64,000 bases of DNA from Caballeronia arvi (GTDB taxonomy: Bacteria; Pseudomonadota; Gammaproteobacteria; Burkholderiales; Burkholderiaceae), in the NCBI RefSeq assembly GCF_001544695.2, contig NZ_FCOM02000010.1, positions 169,294 to 233,293 on the forward strand, given 5' to 3'. Below are positions 34,396-43,249 of the stretch, in pieces. Made by a program: the position numbers and the translations under genes. The notes under the pieces are model-generated. The model was not told the origin of the DNA and did no database searches. It saw only the letters and a list, made by a program, of their open reading frames with translations. The number at the start of each line of letters is the position of its first letter. Position 1 is the first letter of the stretch.

Positions 34396-36408
34396 ATGCT
34401 CATGTCACTTTCATCCCGGCAGGATCTTCCATCGAATCGCGTGCGCGGAAACGCCGGGCGCAATGCGGACGCGAACCGTGCGCGCGCGCTGGCGGAACCC
34501 GTCGCGCTCGGCATCCTCTGCTATCTGCTCGCGCGGCCGGTCGCGCATCTGGAAAGCGCCGAAACGCTCGCCGCGATTGCGTGGCCGGCGCCGGCGATCG
34601 CCATCGCGATCCTCTGGCCGATGGCGCCGCGACGCTGGCCCTTTCATCTGCTCGCGGTGTTCATCGCGATTGCCTGCACCGGCGATTTCAGCGCCGCGTC
34701 GTGGCGCAGCGATCTCGGCTTTTGCGTCCTGAACGTGCTCGAAGTGGCGCTTTGCGCGTGGCTCGGCCGGCGCTACGTCGACGCGGGCGGCACTATCGTC
34801 ACGACCGCGAGCCTGATGCGCTTTCTCTTGCTGCTGCCGCTCGCCGCCATCGGCACGACATCGATGCTCGGCGCGACGCTCGCCAGCGATCTGAGTCACG
34901 ACGGCTGGTGGCGCGAATGGAGCACGCTTTTCGTTGGCAACGGCGTCGCGGTGCTAGTGCTCGTGCCCGCCGTGCTCGCGTGGCGCACACGCGCGTCGGA
35001 GAGCGCGGGCACGACGCGCCATGCAGAGCCGCTGATCGCGCTCGCGTGCAGCGTCGCGGTCGCCGCGCTGCTGGCCGCGGCCGCGGCGCTGCATGTGTCG
35101 GAGCAGGTGCAGCGCGCGGTGGTCTCGCTGTTGCTCGCGGCCATCGCGATTCATGGCGGCCTCGCCGCCGCCGCGACGACCGTCGGCACCGCCGCCGTGT
35201 TCGGCGTCGCCCTGACGCTGATGAAGCTCGGGCCGTATCGCTACGAAAACGCAGAAAGCGCGTGGCACTTGCAGATCGACATGGCCGGGCTCGCGATCCT
35301 CACGTTCTTCGTCGCGGTCGCCGTGCGCGAACGCAGGCAGTTCGCGCTGCGGCTCGAACGGGCGCGCCGCATGGAATCGCTCGGGCTGCTCGCGGGCGGC
35401 GTCGCGCACGACTTCAAGAACATCCTCGCCGCCGTCGATGGCTACGCCGAAATCGCGCACGACCGTCTCGCCGACGATTCCGCCGCGCGCAGGCCGCTGC
35501 GCGAAGTGCGGGCCGCATCGGCGCGCGGCTATGAGCTGACCGAGGAAATCCTGCTGGCCGCGCGCCGCGGCGACCGGGTGCGCGAAACGCTCGATCTGAT
35601 GTCGATCGTGCGCGAAAGCGTGGCGCTCGCGCGTCCGCTGTGCCGCAACGGAGTGGTCATCGAACTGGAAGCGGCCGATTCGCGTCTGCTCGTCGCGGCG
35701 CACGGCGGCCAGCTCGTGCGGGCCGTGCTGAACCTGTCGAGCAATGCGAGCCTCGCTGCGCGCTCGCGCGTGGTGCTGCGCGCCGGCAGCGCGGCGTCGC
35801 TGGACGAGCCGCTCGCCATCGGCGACGCACCGCCGGGCGCCATCGCATGGGTCGGTGTCGAAGACGACGGCCCCGGCATTCCCGCCGAACATCTCCAGCA
35901 TCTCTTCGAGCCGTTTTTCTCCGCACGCGCGAAAGGCGGCGGATCGGGCCTCGGCCTCGCCATCGTCGCGGGCGTGGCCTGCGAGCATCAGGGCGGCATC
36001 GCGATCCGCACCGGCCCGGAGGGCACGCGCTTTCGTCTCGTGCTGCCGCTGGTGTCGAAGGCGGCGGCAGCGCCGGGCGAACCGCTGGAACCCGCGCAAC
36101 CGATCGGCGACGGCGAGCACGTCATGCTTATCGACGCCGACGCCGCATCGCGCGAACGCTGCGAGGACTGGCTCGCCGAACTGGGCTTCGAGCCGCTCGG
36201 CTACGCCGACGCGCACGAAGCGCTCGACGATGCCGCCCGCATCGGCGACGACCTCGCGCTCGTTCTCGCCGACCCCGCCAGCCTCCCGGCGGACCACGCC
36301 CAGTTCACCGCGCGCCTGCGCGAACATGCGCCGCGCGCACGCGTCGTCGCGCTGTCCCGACCATTCGATCGTGAGGCCGTCGCATCGGCCCTGAAGGACT
36401 CGTCATGA
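34396..36408 (+). CDS. MASE1-domain hybrid sensor histidine kinase
   Basis: Seen: about 670 residues. The N-terminal MASE1-like membrane sensor has several hydrophobic helices (EPVALGILCYLLARPVAHLE, ALAAIAWPAPAIAI-like segment, LLAVFIAIACTGDFSAASWR). The kinase core has H-box LGLLAGGVAHDFKNILAAVD (phospho-His about H338), N-box LNLSSNAS, DDGPGIP, FEPFFSA and GGGSGLGLAI. A C-terminal receiver-like domain (VMLIDADAASRERCEDWLAE, LALVLADPASLP) appears degenerate. The stop overlaps the response-regulator start as ATGA, and tssA follows, so this pair likely senses the trigger for the type VI system. The start is uncertain: no ribosome site fits the in-frame ATGs at 34396 and 34402. Confidence 0.82.
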   Translation: MLMSLSSRQDLPSNRVRGNAGRNADANRARALAEPVALGILCYLLARPVAHLESAETLAAIAWPAPAIAIAILWPMAPRRWPFHLLAVFIAIACTGDFSAASWRSDLGFCVLNVLEVALCAWLGRRYVDAGGTIVTTASLMRFLLLLPLAAIGTTSMLGATLASDLSHDGWWREWSTLFVGNGVAVLVLVPAVLAWRTRASESAGTTRHAEPLIALACSVAVAALLAAAAALHVSEQVQRAVVSLLLAAIAIHGGLAAAATTVGTAAVFGVALTLMKLGPYRYENAESAWHLQIDMAGLAILTFFVAVAVRERRQFALRLERARRMESLGLLAGGVAHDFKNILAAVDGYAEIAHDRLADDSAARRPLREVRAASARGYELTEEILLAARRGDRVRETLDLMSIVRESVALARPLCRNGVVIELEAADSRLLVAAHGGQLVRAVLNLSSNASLAARSRVVLRAGSAASLDEPLAIGDAPPGAIAWVGVEDDGPGIPAEHLQHLFEPFFSARAKGGGSGLGLAIVAGVACEHQGGIAIRTGPEGTRFRLVLPLVSKAAAAPGEPLEPAQPIGDGEHVMLIDADAASRERCEDWLAELGFEPLGYADAHEALDDAARIGDDLALVLADPASLPADHAQFTARLREHAPRARVVALSRPFDREAVASALKDSS

Positions 36409-37139
36409 CTTTGCAGCCGCAACACAGCATCCTCGTCGTCGACGACGACCACTCGATGCGCATCCTGCTGATCGAATATCTCTCCGGGCACGGCTATCAC
36501 GCCGACGGCGCCGCGAGCGCGCAGGAAGCCATCGGCGTATTCGCCGCGAAACGCTACGACCTCGTGCTGCTCGATCTGGGCCTGCCCGATGGCGACGGCA
36601 CCGAGCTCGCGCGGCGCTGGCGCGAGGAGGCGCAGGTGCCGATCATGTACATCACGGGCCGCAAGGACGAAGCCGATCTCGTGATGGGGCTGGAACTCGG
36701 CGCCGATGACTACATCGTCAAGCCGTTCTCGCTGCGCGAAGTGCTCGCGCGCATGCGCGCCGTGATGCGCCGCGTGGGCGCGACCTCGGCCGCGCCGCTC
36801 ACGCGCGGCAAGCTGCCGAACGCGTATCGCTTCGCGGGCTGGACGCTGAATCTGAATACGCGCCGCCTCTCGTCGGCGGAACAGTCGGCGGTGCCGCTCA
36901 CCAATTCGGAGTTCAATCTGCTGGTCACGTTCCTGAGTTCGCCGGGGCGTATCATCACGCGCGAAAAGCTGCTCGAAAGCACGCGCGCGTTCGATGACAT
37001 CTATGATCGCGCCATCGACGTGCAGATTCTGCGGCTGCGTCGCAAGATCGAGATCGATCCGAAGAAGCCGACGCTGCTGCGCACCGAGCGCGGCGCGGGC
37101 TATATCTTCGACACCGATATCGAACATCTGTGGACCTGA
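36405..37139 (+). CDS. OmpR/PhoB-family response regulator
   Basis: Seen: 244 residues. Receiver domain with acidic pocket D13-D15, phospho-acceptor D57 (LVLLDLGLPD), T84 and K106 (DDYIVKPF). The C-terminal winged helix has VPLTNSEFNLLVTFLSSPGR, ITREKLLESTRAFDDIYDRA, IDVQILRLRRKIE and LLRTERGAGYIF. It is coupled to the kinase upstream and lies 38 bases before tssA in the same direction. It is the best candidate in the window for a transcriptional activator or repressor of the type VI genes (inference). Confidence 0.92.
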   Translation: MTLQPQHSILVVDDDHSMRILLIEYLSGHGYHADGAASAQEAIGVFAAKRYDLVLLDLGLPDGDGTELARRWREEAQVPIMYITGRKDEADLVMGLELGADDYIVKPFSLREVLARMRAVMRRVGATSAAPLTRGKLPNAYRFAGWTLNLNTRRLSSAEQSAVPLTNSEFNLLVTFLSSPGRIITREKLLESTRAFDDIYDRAIDVQILRLRRKIEIDPKKPTLLRTERGAGYIFDTDIEHLWT

Positions 37140-37177
37140 GCGCGTCCCCCCTACTTTCAAGCCAGCAAAGACACGCC

Positions 37178-38743
37178 GTGAACGATTTCAAGAGCCTTGG
37201 TACGCAACCCATCAGCGAGGCGCAGCCCTGCGGCGCCGACGTCCGCGACGATCCCGACTTCGAGCTGCTGCAAAACGAAATCGCCAAGCTGACCAATCCT
37301 GCCGCGAGCGGTTCGCCGGACTGGGAGCAGGTCGTGCGATTGTCGTCGGCGTTGCTGGCGAACAAGGGCAAGGACATGCTCGTCGCGAGTTATCTGACGG
37401 GCGCGCTGCTGATCACGCGCGGGCTCGCGGGCCTGAACGACGGCGCGCAAATGCTCGACGGCTTGCTCGCGACGCACTGGGAGCAGCTTTATCCGCCGGT
37501 CGCGCGGCTGCGGGCGCGGCGCAATGCGATTCAATGGCTGATCGATCGCGTGCGCGCGCACGGCGAGGAGCACGACTGGTCGAGCTGGCCGCCTCAGGAC
37601 GCCGCGCTCGTCGATGGCTTGCGCGCGGCGCTCGCGGGCATCGATAGCGTGCTTGCCGAAAAGGACGACGACGCGCCTTCGATGCAGCCGTTGCGCGCGT
37701 TGTTGGGAACGGTGCAGGTTGCGGAGCCTGTCGTTGTCGAGCCTGTTATTCCCGAGCCTTCGGTTGAGCCGGAACCGGTCGCGGCGTCAACGCCGACGCC
37801 AGTGCCTAAGCCTGCATCGGCACCCGCGCCCGCGCTACAAACCGAAGCCGTCGATTCATCCGATACCGCCAGCCGCGCCACCGACGAAGCGCTCGAACGC
37901 CTCGCCGCCATCGGCAACTGGTACGCGCAGAACGAACCGTCGAGCGCGCTCGGCTTCCGGCTGAGGCGCGTGGGCGTCTGGGCGGGGATCGAGCGCGCGC
38001 CGTTCGCCAACGGTTCCGACACACAGCTTCCCGGTCCGATCCCGCAACTCGCGGACGCGCTGCGCGCGTTGCAATCGCGCGCGGCGAGTGCGGACATCGT
38101 CGCGTTTGCCGAGACGCAAGTGCTGACGTATCCGTTCTGGCTCGATCTGAATCACGCCGCCGCGACGGCGCTCGCGCAACTCGGCGATGCGTGGAGCGGC
38201 GCGCGCCGCGAGGTCTGCAACGAGACCGCGAAGTTCGTGTCGCGCATGGAAGGCATCGAGCGATTGAAGTTCGCCAACGGCGTGCCGTTCGCGAATGCCG
38301 ACACCGTGCAATGGCTCGGCACGCTGGCATCGTCCGGTGGCGATGCCGGCGCGGCCGCCGCCGCGCCCGATCCGCTCGCCGCGGTGCTCGCGCGTGCGCG
38401 GGCATTGGCAGCCGACAACGACCTGCGCGCCGCCGCGCAATGTCTGCAGGACGCCATCGGCAAAACCGCCGCTGTCGGCGCGCGCCTGCGTTTGCGCACC
38501 GCTTTGTGCGACCTGCTGCTGGAGCACCGTCCGGGCGCGCGCCTCGATGCGTTCGCGCGCGCGCTGGTGGAAGAAATCGACCGCTACGGCGTGGCGGCGT
38601 GGGACCCGGACTTGACCGCCGACGCGCTGCGCGCCGCCTACGCGATTCTGAGCCGCAACGATCAGAACGAAGCGGAAACGGCCGCGCTGCTGGCGAGAAT
38701 CGCACCGCTGGACGTGGCCATCGCGGTGCGGCTGATTACCTGA
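37178..38743 (+). CDS. tssA: Type VI secretion system protein TssA
   Basis: Cap/baseplate protein that primes tube and sheath polymerisation. Seen: about 521 residues. The ImpA N-terminal domain is present (QPISEAQPCGADVRDDPDFE, LLITRGLAGLNDGAQMLDGL, THWEQLYPPV, RRNAIQWLIDR), then a Pro/Glu/Ala linker of about 60 residues and a C-terminal VasJ-like helical domain. The GTG at 37178 (MNDFKSLGTQPI) fits the family start; an ATG at 37130 inside the regulator gene is the alternative. It ends one base before the stop of tssM on the other strand, so tssA and the main run are convergent. Confidence 0.9.
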   Translation: MNDFKSLGTQPISEAQPCGADVRDDPDFELLQNEIAKLTNPAASGSPDWEQVVRLSSALLANKGKDMLVASYLTGALLITRGLAGLNDGAQMLDGLLATHWEQLYPPVARLRARRNAIQWLIDRVRAHGEEHDWSSWPPQDAALVDGLRAALAGIDSVLAEKDDDAPSMQPLRALLGTVQVAEPVVVEPVIPEPSVEPEPVAASTPTPVPKPASAPAPALQTEAVDSSDTASRATDEALERLAAIGNWYAQNEPSSALGFRLRRVGVWAGIERAPFANGSDTQLPGPIPQLADALRALQSRAASADIVAFAETQVLTYPFWLDLNHAAATALAQLGDAWSGARREVCNETAKFVSRMEGIERLKFANGVPFANADTVQWLGTLASSGGDAGAAAAAPDPLAAVLARARALAADNDLRAAAQCLQDAIGKTAAVGARLRLRTALCDLLLEHRPGARLDAFARALVEEIDRYGVAAWDPDLTADALRAAYAILSRNDQNEAETAALLARIAPLDVAIAVRLIT

Positions 38744-41700
38744 TCAGAGGCCGGTCATCATCATCGGCGATGACTGGCCGCGCCAGCATGCGCCGATCGT
38801 CGCCGGCAAGCCCAGTTCGGCGAGGCTCACCGGATTGCCCGCGACCGTCGGGATGATGGCAGGCAGCGGCGGCATGCCGGGCGTCATCACCGCGAGCTGA
38901 TCGACGATATTCATCTGCTGACGCTGCGCCTGCGCGTCCTGAATCTGCTGCTTCTGCTGCGCGGTCGTCTTTTGCAACGTCTCGTAGGATTCGATGCTGC
39001 GCGCGGCGCCGGTCACCTGATCGCCGCCCGTCACCGAGAAGCTCACGGTCAGCGACGTCACATTGAGCGCCTTCAACGCGGACTCGCTCGCCGGAAAATC
39101 GGCGGGCGTGAACTGGCGCTGGCCATCCGCGAAATCCTGCAGGAAAGACGCGACGCCGAGCGGCCCCGCGTAGTTGCGGTTCAAGGTCAGATTGCCGATC
39201 TTGATTGACAGACGCGCATCGCCGCATTGTCCCGCCGCCCACGCGAAGCTCGTGCTGACCGGGAAGTTGTAGTTGTTCAGCGTCTGCACGCCCGCCGCGC
39301 ATTGCACCGTGAGAATGGTCGCGTAGGGCTTCGCCTGCGCATCGGCGTTGACGTTGGTCGGCTGCGCGGTGAGCGTCAGCGGCACGGTCAGCGCGCGGGC
39401 GGCATCGGCTTGCTGCTTGGCCATCGCGAGCGTGCGATCGAGCTGGTCGAGCTGCTGTTGCGCGTCGAGTTGCGCCTTTTGCGCCTGAAGCTGCTGCGCC
39501 TGCTTTTCGGCGGCACTGCGCGCGGCCGATTGCTGTTGCGCGAGCTGGCGTCCGAACGCGCCGTTGAGCATCGGCACGAAGGTCGATGTGAACGGCACGC
39601 TGAAGCCCTGCGTCTCGACGATGTCATAGCGGCTCGCATTGCGCGCGAGGAACGGCTTGGCCGCGCCATCGGCGAACGCCCACACCGCGCCCTTCGCGCC
39701 GAAGAGTTGATCGATGGCCGCGCCCTTGTCGGTCGCGCCTTGCAGCGGAAACACGACGCCCGATTCCCAGCCGCGCTGCAAATCGCACGATGCCTGCTGC
39801 TCGATGTACGCCGCGAGAAAATCGAACGGACCGCGGATCAGACGCCACGTGAGCGCGTCGGAGCCATCGCCGGTGCCGATCAGCGTGCGCAGCTTCGAGA
39901 ACGGCTGCAGCGCGTTCATCATCTCGGAAGGCTGCGGCTGCGCGCTCGTCGCGAACTGCGCGAAATCCGCCGCGAGCTGATAGTTCTTGCCGCTGCCCGC
40001 GCTGCTGTCGACGGCGAGCTTGTTCAGGCCGGCGAGATAGAGCGTGAGCGCATCGACGGCGCCGAGGTTGTTGGTCACCGCCTGGCTGCCGCGCTGCGGC
40101 GCACCCGAGAGCACGTCCTTGATCGCCGTTGCGCCGACCGCATTGATCGCGCCCGCCATCTTGACGGCCTGATTGGCCGCGCCCATGCGCGTCGCCTGCT
40201 CGCGCACCTGCTGGAACTGCCGTGCAAGCGCGATCCAGCCGGGCAGCGCCGCATCGGCACGCTCGCCGCCGAATTCCTCGTCGATGCGCGCAATCAGCCG
40301 GAAATACGGGCTCGCCGGCCCGCTGACGATGCCGAGCGCCGAGCGCCAGCCCGCTTCGCCCGAGTACGGCGCGGCATTGCCCGCGAACGCCTCGACGAAG
40401 TTCTGCCACGCGATCACGCGCTGGCCGCGATACCAGTCGTCGAAGGCGGCGCGTCGATTGTCGAATTGCGCCCGGTCGCTGACGGCGGCGCGAATCTGTT
40501 TCGTGAGATCGTCGAGCGCCTTGCGGCCGGGAATCGTGTACACCGCGGGAACGGTCGCGCCCGTCGCGCTCACAGCGCTCGCGCCCGTCACGCTGCCGTT
40601 GGCCGTCTGCATGCTGGCATTCGCCGCCTGCGCGCTGCCGCCCCAGAAATCAGAGGCGCGCACCGGCGCGACATCGCCGCCATCGGGCACGAGTCCGACG
40701 AGCCAGGTCATCTGCGGATCGGCGGCGACGGCCTGATCGAGCAGCGCGCGCTGGTTCTTCAGACGCTCCTGCAGATAGCCCGCATCCTGCGGCGACCACG
40801 CGAGATACGAGATCGTGAGCGGATTGAGCTGATCGTTCAGTTGCGCGGGATAGAGCGTCGTCGCGACCGGTTGCGGCATCGCTTCGAGTGTCGCGCGATC
40901 CGCCCCGCCGATGCGCGCACGCAGCAATGCAATCGAACGCGCGAGATTCAGGATATGCCCCGCCTGCCCCGACGATGCCGCCAGCGCCATTTGCTGGCTC
41001 TGGTCCGCGGCGGGCTGAATCGCCTGCCTGTACTGCTGCAGGAAAACGTCATGCAGACGCGCTTCGAGCGTCGCGAGCCCCGCGCCGTTGCCGAGCAGTC
41101 CCGACATCCAGCGCCGGTCGTTTTGCGCGACCTGCGTCAGCACGTCGTTGGAATAGGTGAGCGCGGCGGCGTCGTGGAACAGGTTGCCGTTCAGCGCGAT
41201 CTTGTCGGGACGCGCGCTCTGCACGAGTGCGAGCGTCTGCCGGTTGCCCGCGAACGACACCGACAGCAGGATGCCGAACATCGCGAGCAGCAGCACCCAC
41301 GCGACGACGCCCACGCTCTGCGTGACGCGCCGCCAGTGATGCACGAGCACGGTCGGCTTCGCCGCGTTGCGGTCCTGCGGCAGGATGCGGCCGAAGAAGT
41401 CATGCAGGAACACGCCTGCCGTATCCCCCGCATGCGCCGGCGACGGCGGCAGGAGCGTGCTCATCAGCGCGGACATCGCGCCGCCTTCCTGTTGTCCGCT
41501 GCTGAAGAAGATACCGCGCAACAGCGGGCGTTCGAGATACGGGCTGTCGGCGAGACAGGTGCCGAGGAACATCGCGAGGCCGCTGCGCAACTGTTCCAGT
41601 TCGTTCGGGAACATCAGCAGTTCGGGCGATGGCTGCGCATCGCGCGAGACGAGCGCGAGCCGCAGCGCCTGCAAGCGTGCGCCGATGGAATCGAACGCAC

Positions 41701-42562
41701 GCGCGACGAATGCGCTCTCACCCGTTTCGCTCTCTTCGGCGAGATAGCCCATCGCCTGACCGAGCGCATCGGCGGGCAGCGTCTTCGCCCATTCCTCGAA
41801 GCCGTAGAGACGGTCGCACTTCGTGACCAGCACGTACACCGGAAAGCGCTTGCCGAACATGCGGATCAACTGCTCGATGCGCGCCCGCACGATACGGCCT
41901 TCATCGGTGAACGTATCGGCGTTCGGGGCCATGAGCCGGTCGGCGCTGACCGCGAGCACGAGCCCGTCGAGCCCTTCGCGCGGCCGATAGCGTCCCAGCA
42001 GATCGAGGCCCACTTCCCATTCGCGCCGATCCTGCTCGATGTCTTCCGCCTGCACATAGCGTCCCGCGCAATCGATCACCACGGCGCGGTCGAAATACCA
42101 CCAGTCGCAATTGGCCGTCTGCCCGATGTTCGCCTGCTGGCTGATCTTCTGGATCGGCGACGACAGCCGCGCGCGCGTGAGCGCCGTGGTCTTGCCGGTG
42201 CCCGATTGCCCGATCACCATGAACCACGGCAGCGCGTAGAGCGGATCGCCCTGGCTGCGCAGATTCGACTGGCGCAGCGTGGCGACGGCGGCCTTCCACT
42301 TGCGCTTCAAAAGCGTTTCCGCCGATGCGACCGGCGCTTCGACATGCAGCGCCGCGCTCTGCGCCGCGAGGCGGCTGCGCGATCGCATCATCACGATCAT
42401 GCGGCGCGCGAACGCGACGAAGCAATACAGCGCGAACACGCCGACGAAAATCGCGAGCGCGACCCACAGCGGCCAGCCGAAATAGAGGACGACGCCCCAG
42501 CTGATCAGTCCGACGACGATCAGGGTCAACAGCCACAGCAATGCGATGCCCAGCGTTTTCAT
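38744..42562 (-). CDS. tssM: Type VI secretion system membrane protein TssM (IcmF)
   Basis: Forms the trans-envelope complex with TssL and TssJ. Seen: 1,272 residues. Two N-terminal transmembrane helices lie within residues 1-52, the Walker A motif GQSGTGKT is at 118-125, and the GTPase-like region follows (WWYFDRAVVIDCAGRYVQ). A third helix lies near residue 420 (VVAWVLLLAMFGILLSVSFA), and the long periplasmic part contains a Gln-rich coiled segment before the C-terminal TssJ-binding domain. Length is normal. Its start overlaps the tssL stop as ATGA. It is the last gene of the minus-strand run. Confidence 0.95.
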   Translation of the reverse strand: MKTLGIALLWLLTLIVVGLISWGVVLYFGWPLWVALAIFVGVFALYCFVAFARRMIVMMRSRSRLAAQSAALHVEAPVASAETLLKRKWKAAVATLRQSNLRSQGDPLYALPWFMVIGQSGTGKTTALTRARLSSPIQKISQQANIGQTANCDWWYFDRAVVIDCAGRYVQAEDIEQDRREWEVGLDLLGRYRPREGLDGLVLAVSADRLMAPNADTFTDEGRIVRARIEQLIRMFGKRFPVYVLVTKCDRLYGFEEWAKTLPADALGQAMGYLAEESETGESAFVARAFDSIGARLQALRLALVSRDAQPSPELLMFPNELEQLRSGLAMFLGTCLADSPYLERPLLRGIFFSSGQQEGGAMSALMSTLLPPSPAHAGDTAGVFLHDFFGRILPQDRNAAKPTVLVHHWRRVTQSVGVVAWVLLLAMFGILLSVSFAGNRQTLALVQSARPDKIALNGNLFHDAAALTYSNDVLTQVAQNDRRWMSGLLGNGAGLATLEARLHDVFLQQYRQAIQPAADQSQQMALAASSGQAGHILNLARSIALLRARIGGADRATLEAMPQPVATTLYPAQLNDQLNPLTISYLAWSPQDAGYLQERLKNQRALLDQAVAADPQMTWLVGLVPDGGDVAPVRASDFWGGSAQAANASMQTANGSVTGASAVSATGATVPAVYTIPGRKALDDLTKQIRAAVSDRAQFDNRRAAFDDWYRGQRVIAWQNFVEAFAGNAAPYSGEAGWRSALGIVSGPASPYFRLIARIDEEFGGERADAALPGWIALARQFQQVREQATRMGAANQAVKMAGAINAVGATAIKDVLSGAPQRGSQAVTNNLGAVDALTLYLAGLNKLAVDSSAGSGKNYQLAADFAQFATSAQPQPSEMMNALQPFSKLRTLIGTGDGSDALTWRLIRGPFDFLAAYIEQQASCDLQRGWESGVVFPLQGATDKGAAIDQLFGAKGAVWAFADGAAKPFLARNASRYDIVETQGFSVPFTSTFVPMLNGAFGRQLAQQQSAARSAAEKQAQQLQAQKAQLDAQQQLDQLDRTLAMAKQQADAARALTVPLTLTAQPTNVNADAQAKPYATILTVQCAAGVQTLNNYNFPVSTSFAWAAGQCGDARLSIKIGNLTLNRNYAGPLGVASFLQDFADGQRQFTPADFPASESALKALNVTSLTVSFSVTGGDQVTGAARSIESYETLQKTTAQQKQQIQDAQAQRQQMNIVDQLAVMTPGMPPLPAIIPTVAGNPVSLAELGLPATIGACWRGQSSPMMMTGL

Positions 42563-43248
42563 AGATGGATCTGCGCGAGAAGCGACTCGACGGACTGCGC
42601 GACGACGGTGTGATACACGCCGTAGAGCAGCGCCAGCAGGAACAGCGGCAACACGATGGCGGTCAGCTTGCCGCGCGTGAAGCGCGTCGTGAAGCGCGCG
42701 CGTGCGGTTTGCGTGCGCGCGGCGGTTTCATCGCCTGCCGTGTGATAGCCGTCCGGAAACAGGAACGCGCGCGCCGACGCGCCGAGCTGATCGGCGTCGG
42801 GCAGCAGCATCGCGAGATTGGTGCGGCGGATGTCGGTGAGCGTCTTCTGGTTGCGGTCGTACGCATAGCGCCCGCCGAAGCCGAGCGCGAGACACAGATA
42901 GAACACCTCGCGCACCTGCAATTGCGCGGGCGTCAACTGCGCGAGACGGTCGTAGAACACCACGCCCGCGTTGCTCACGTTCGAATAGCGCCGCTGCAAA
43001 AGATGCCGCTGCCATTGCGCCGCGCCTTCCCATTGCGTCGTGAGCAGAAGTTCGTCGGCCCATGCGTTGAAGGCGAACAGCGCTTCGTCGATATCGGCTT
43101 GCGGGATGCCCGCGTCGTGCGCGCGCAGCCGCGCGGCCGCGATCGCGCTGTCGAGTTGCGCGGTGAGGCTCGCGGCATCGCCCGAAGGCGAGCGGGCAAA
43201 CGCGCGGACCTGCGCGAAGAGCGGAATGAGGGTATCGGCGAGTGTCAT
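42559..43248 (-). CDS. tssL: Type VI secretion system protein TssL (DotU/IcmH family)
   Basis: Inner-membrane partner of TssM. Seen: 229 residues. The cytoplasmic DotU domain has ADTLIPLFAQVRAFARSPSG, IDEALFAFNAWADELLLTTQ, QRHLLQRRYSNVSNAGVVFY, and REVFYLCLALGFGGRYAYDR. One C-terminal helix (LTAIVLPLFLLALLYGVYHT) anchors it. There is no C-terminal OmpA-like peptidoglycan-binding domain, so cell-wall anchoring must come from another protein. The ATG at 43248 is 2 bases from the tssK stop. The longer frame from 43338 is inside tssK. Confidence 0.94.
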   Translation of the reverse strand: MTLADTLIPLFAQVRAFARSPSGDAASLTAQLDSAIAAARLRAHDAGIPQADIDEALFAFNAWADELLLTTQWEGAAQWQRHLLQRRYSNVSNAGVVFYDRLAQLTPAQLQVREVFYLCLALGFGGRYAYDRNQKTLTDIRRTNLAMLLPDADQLGASARAFLFPDGYHTAGDETAARTQTARARFTTRFTRGKLTAIVLPLFLLALLYGVYHTVVAQSVESLLAQIHL

Positions 43249-43249
43249 G

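Noticed and set aside
39227..42613. Plus-strand open frame of 1,128 codons opposite tssM
   Set aside because: Arg/Glu/Ala-rich translation with no domain; it is the antisense shadow of a GC-rich gene with unmistakable TssM motifs.
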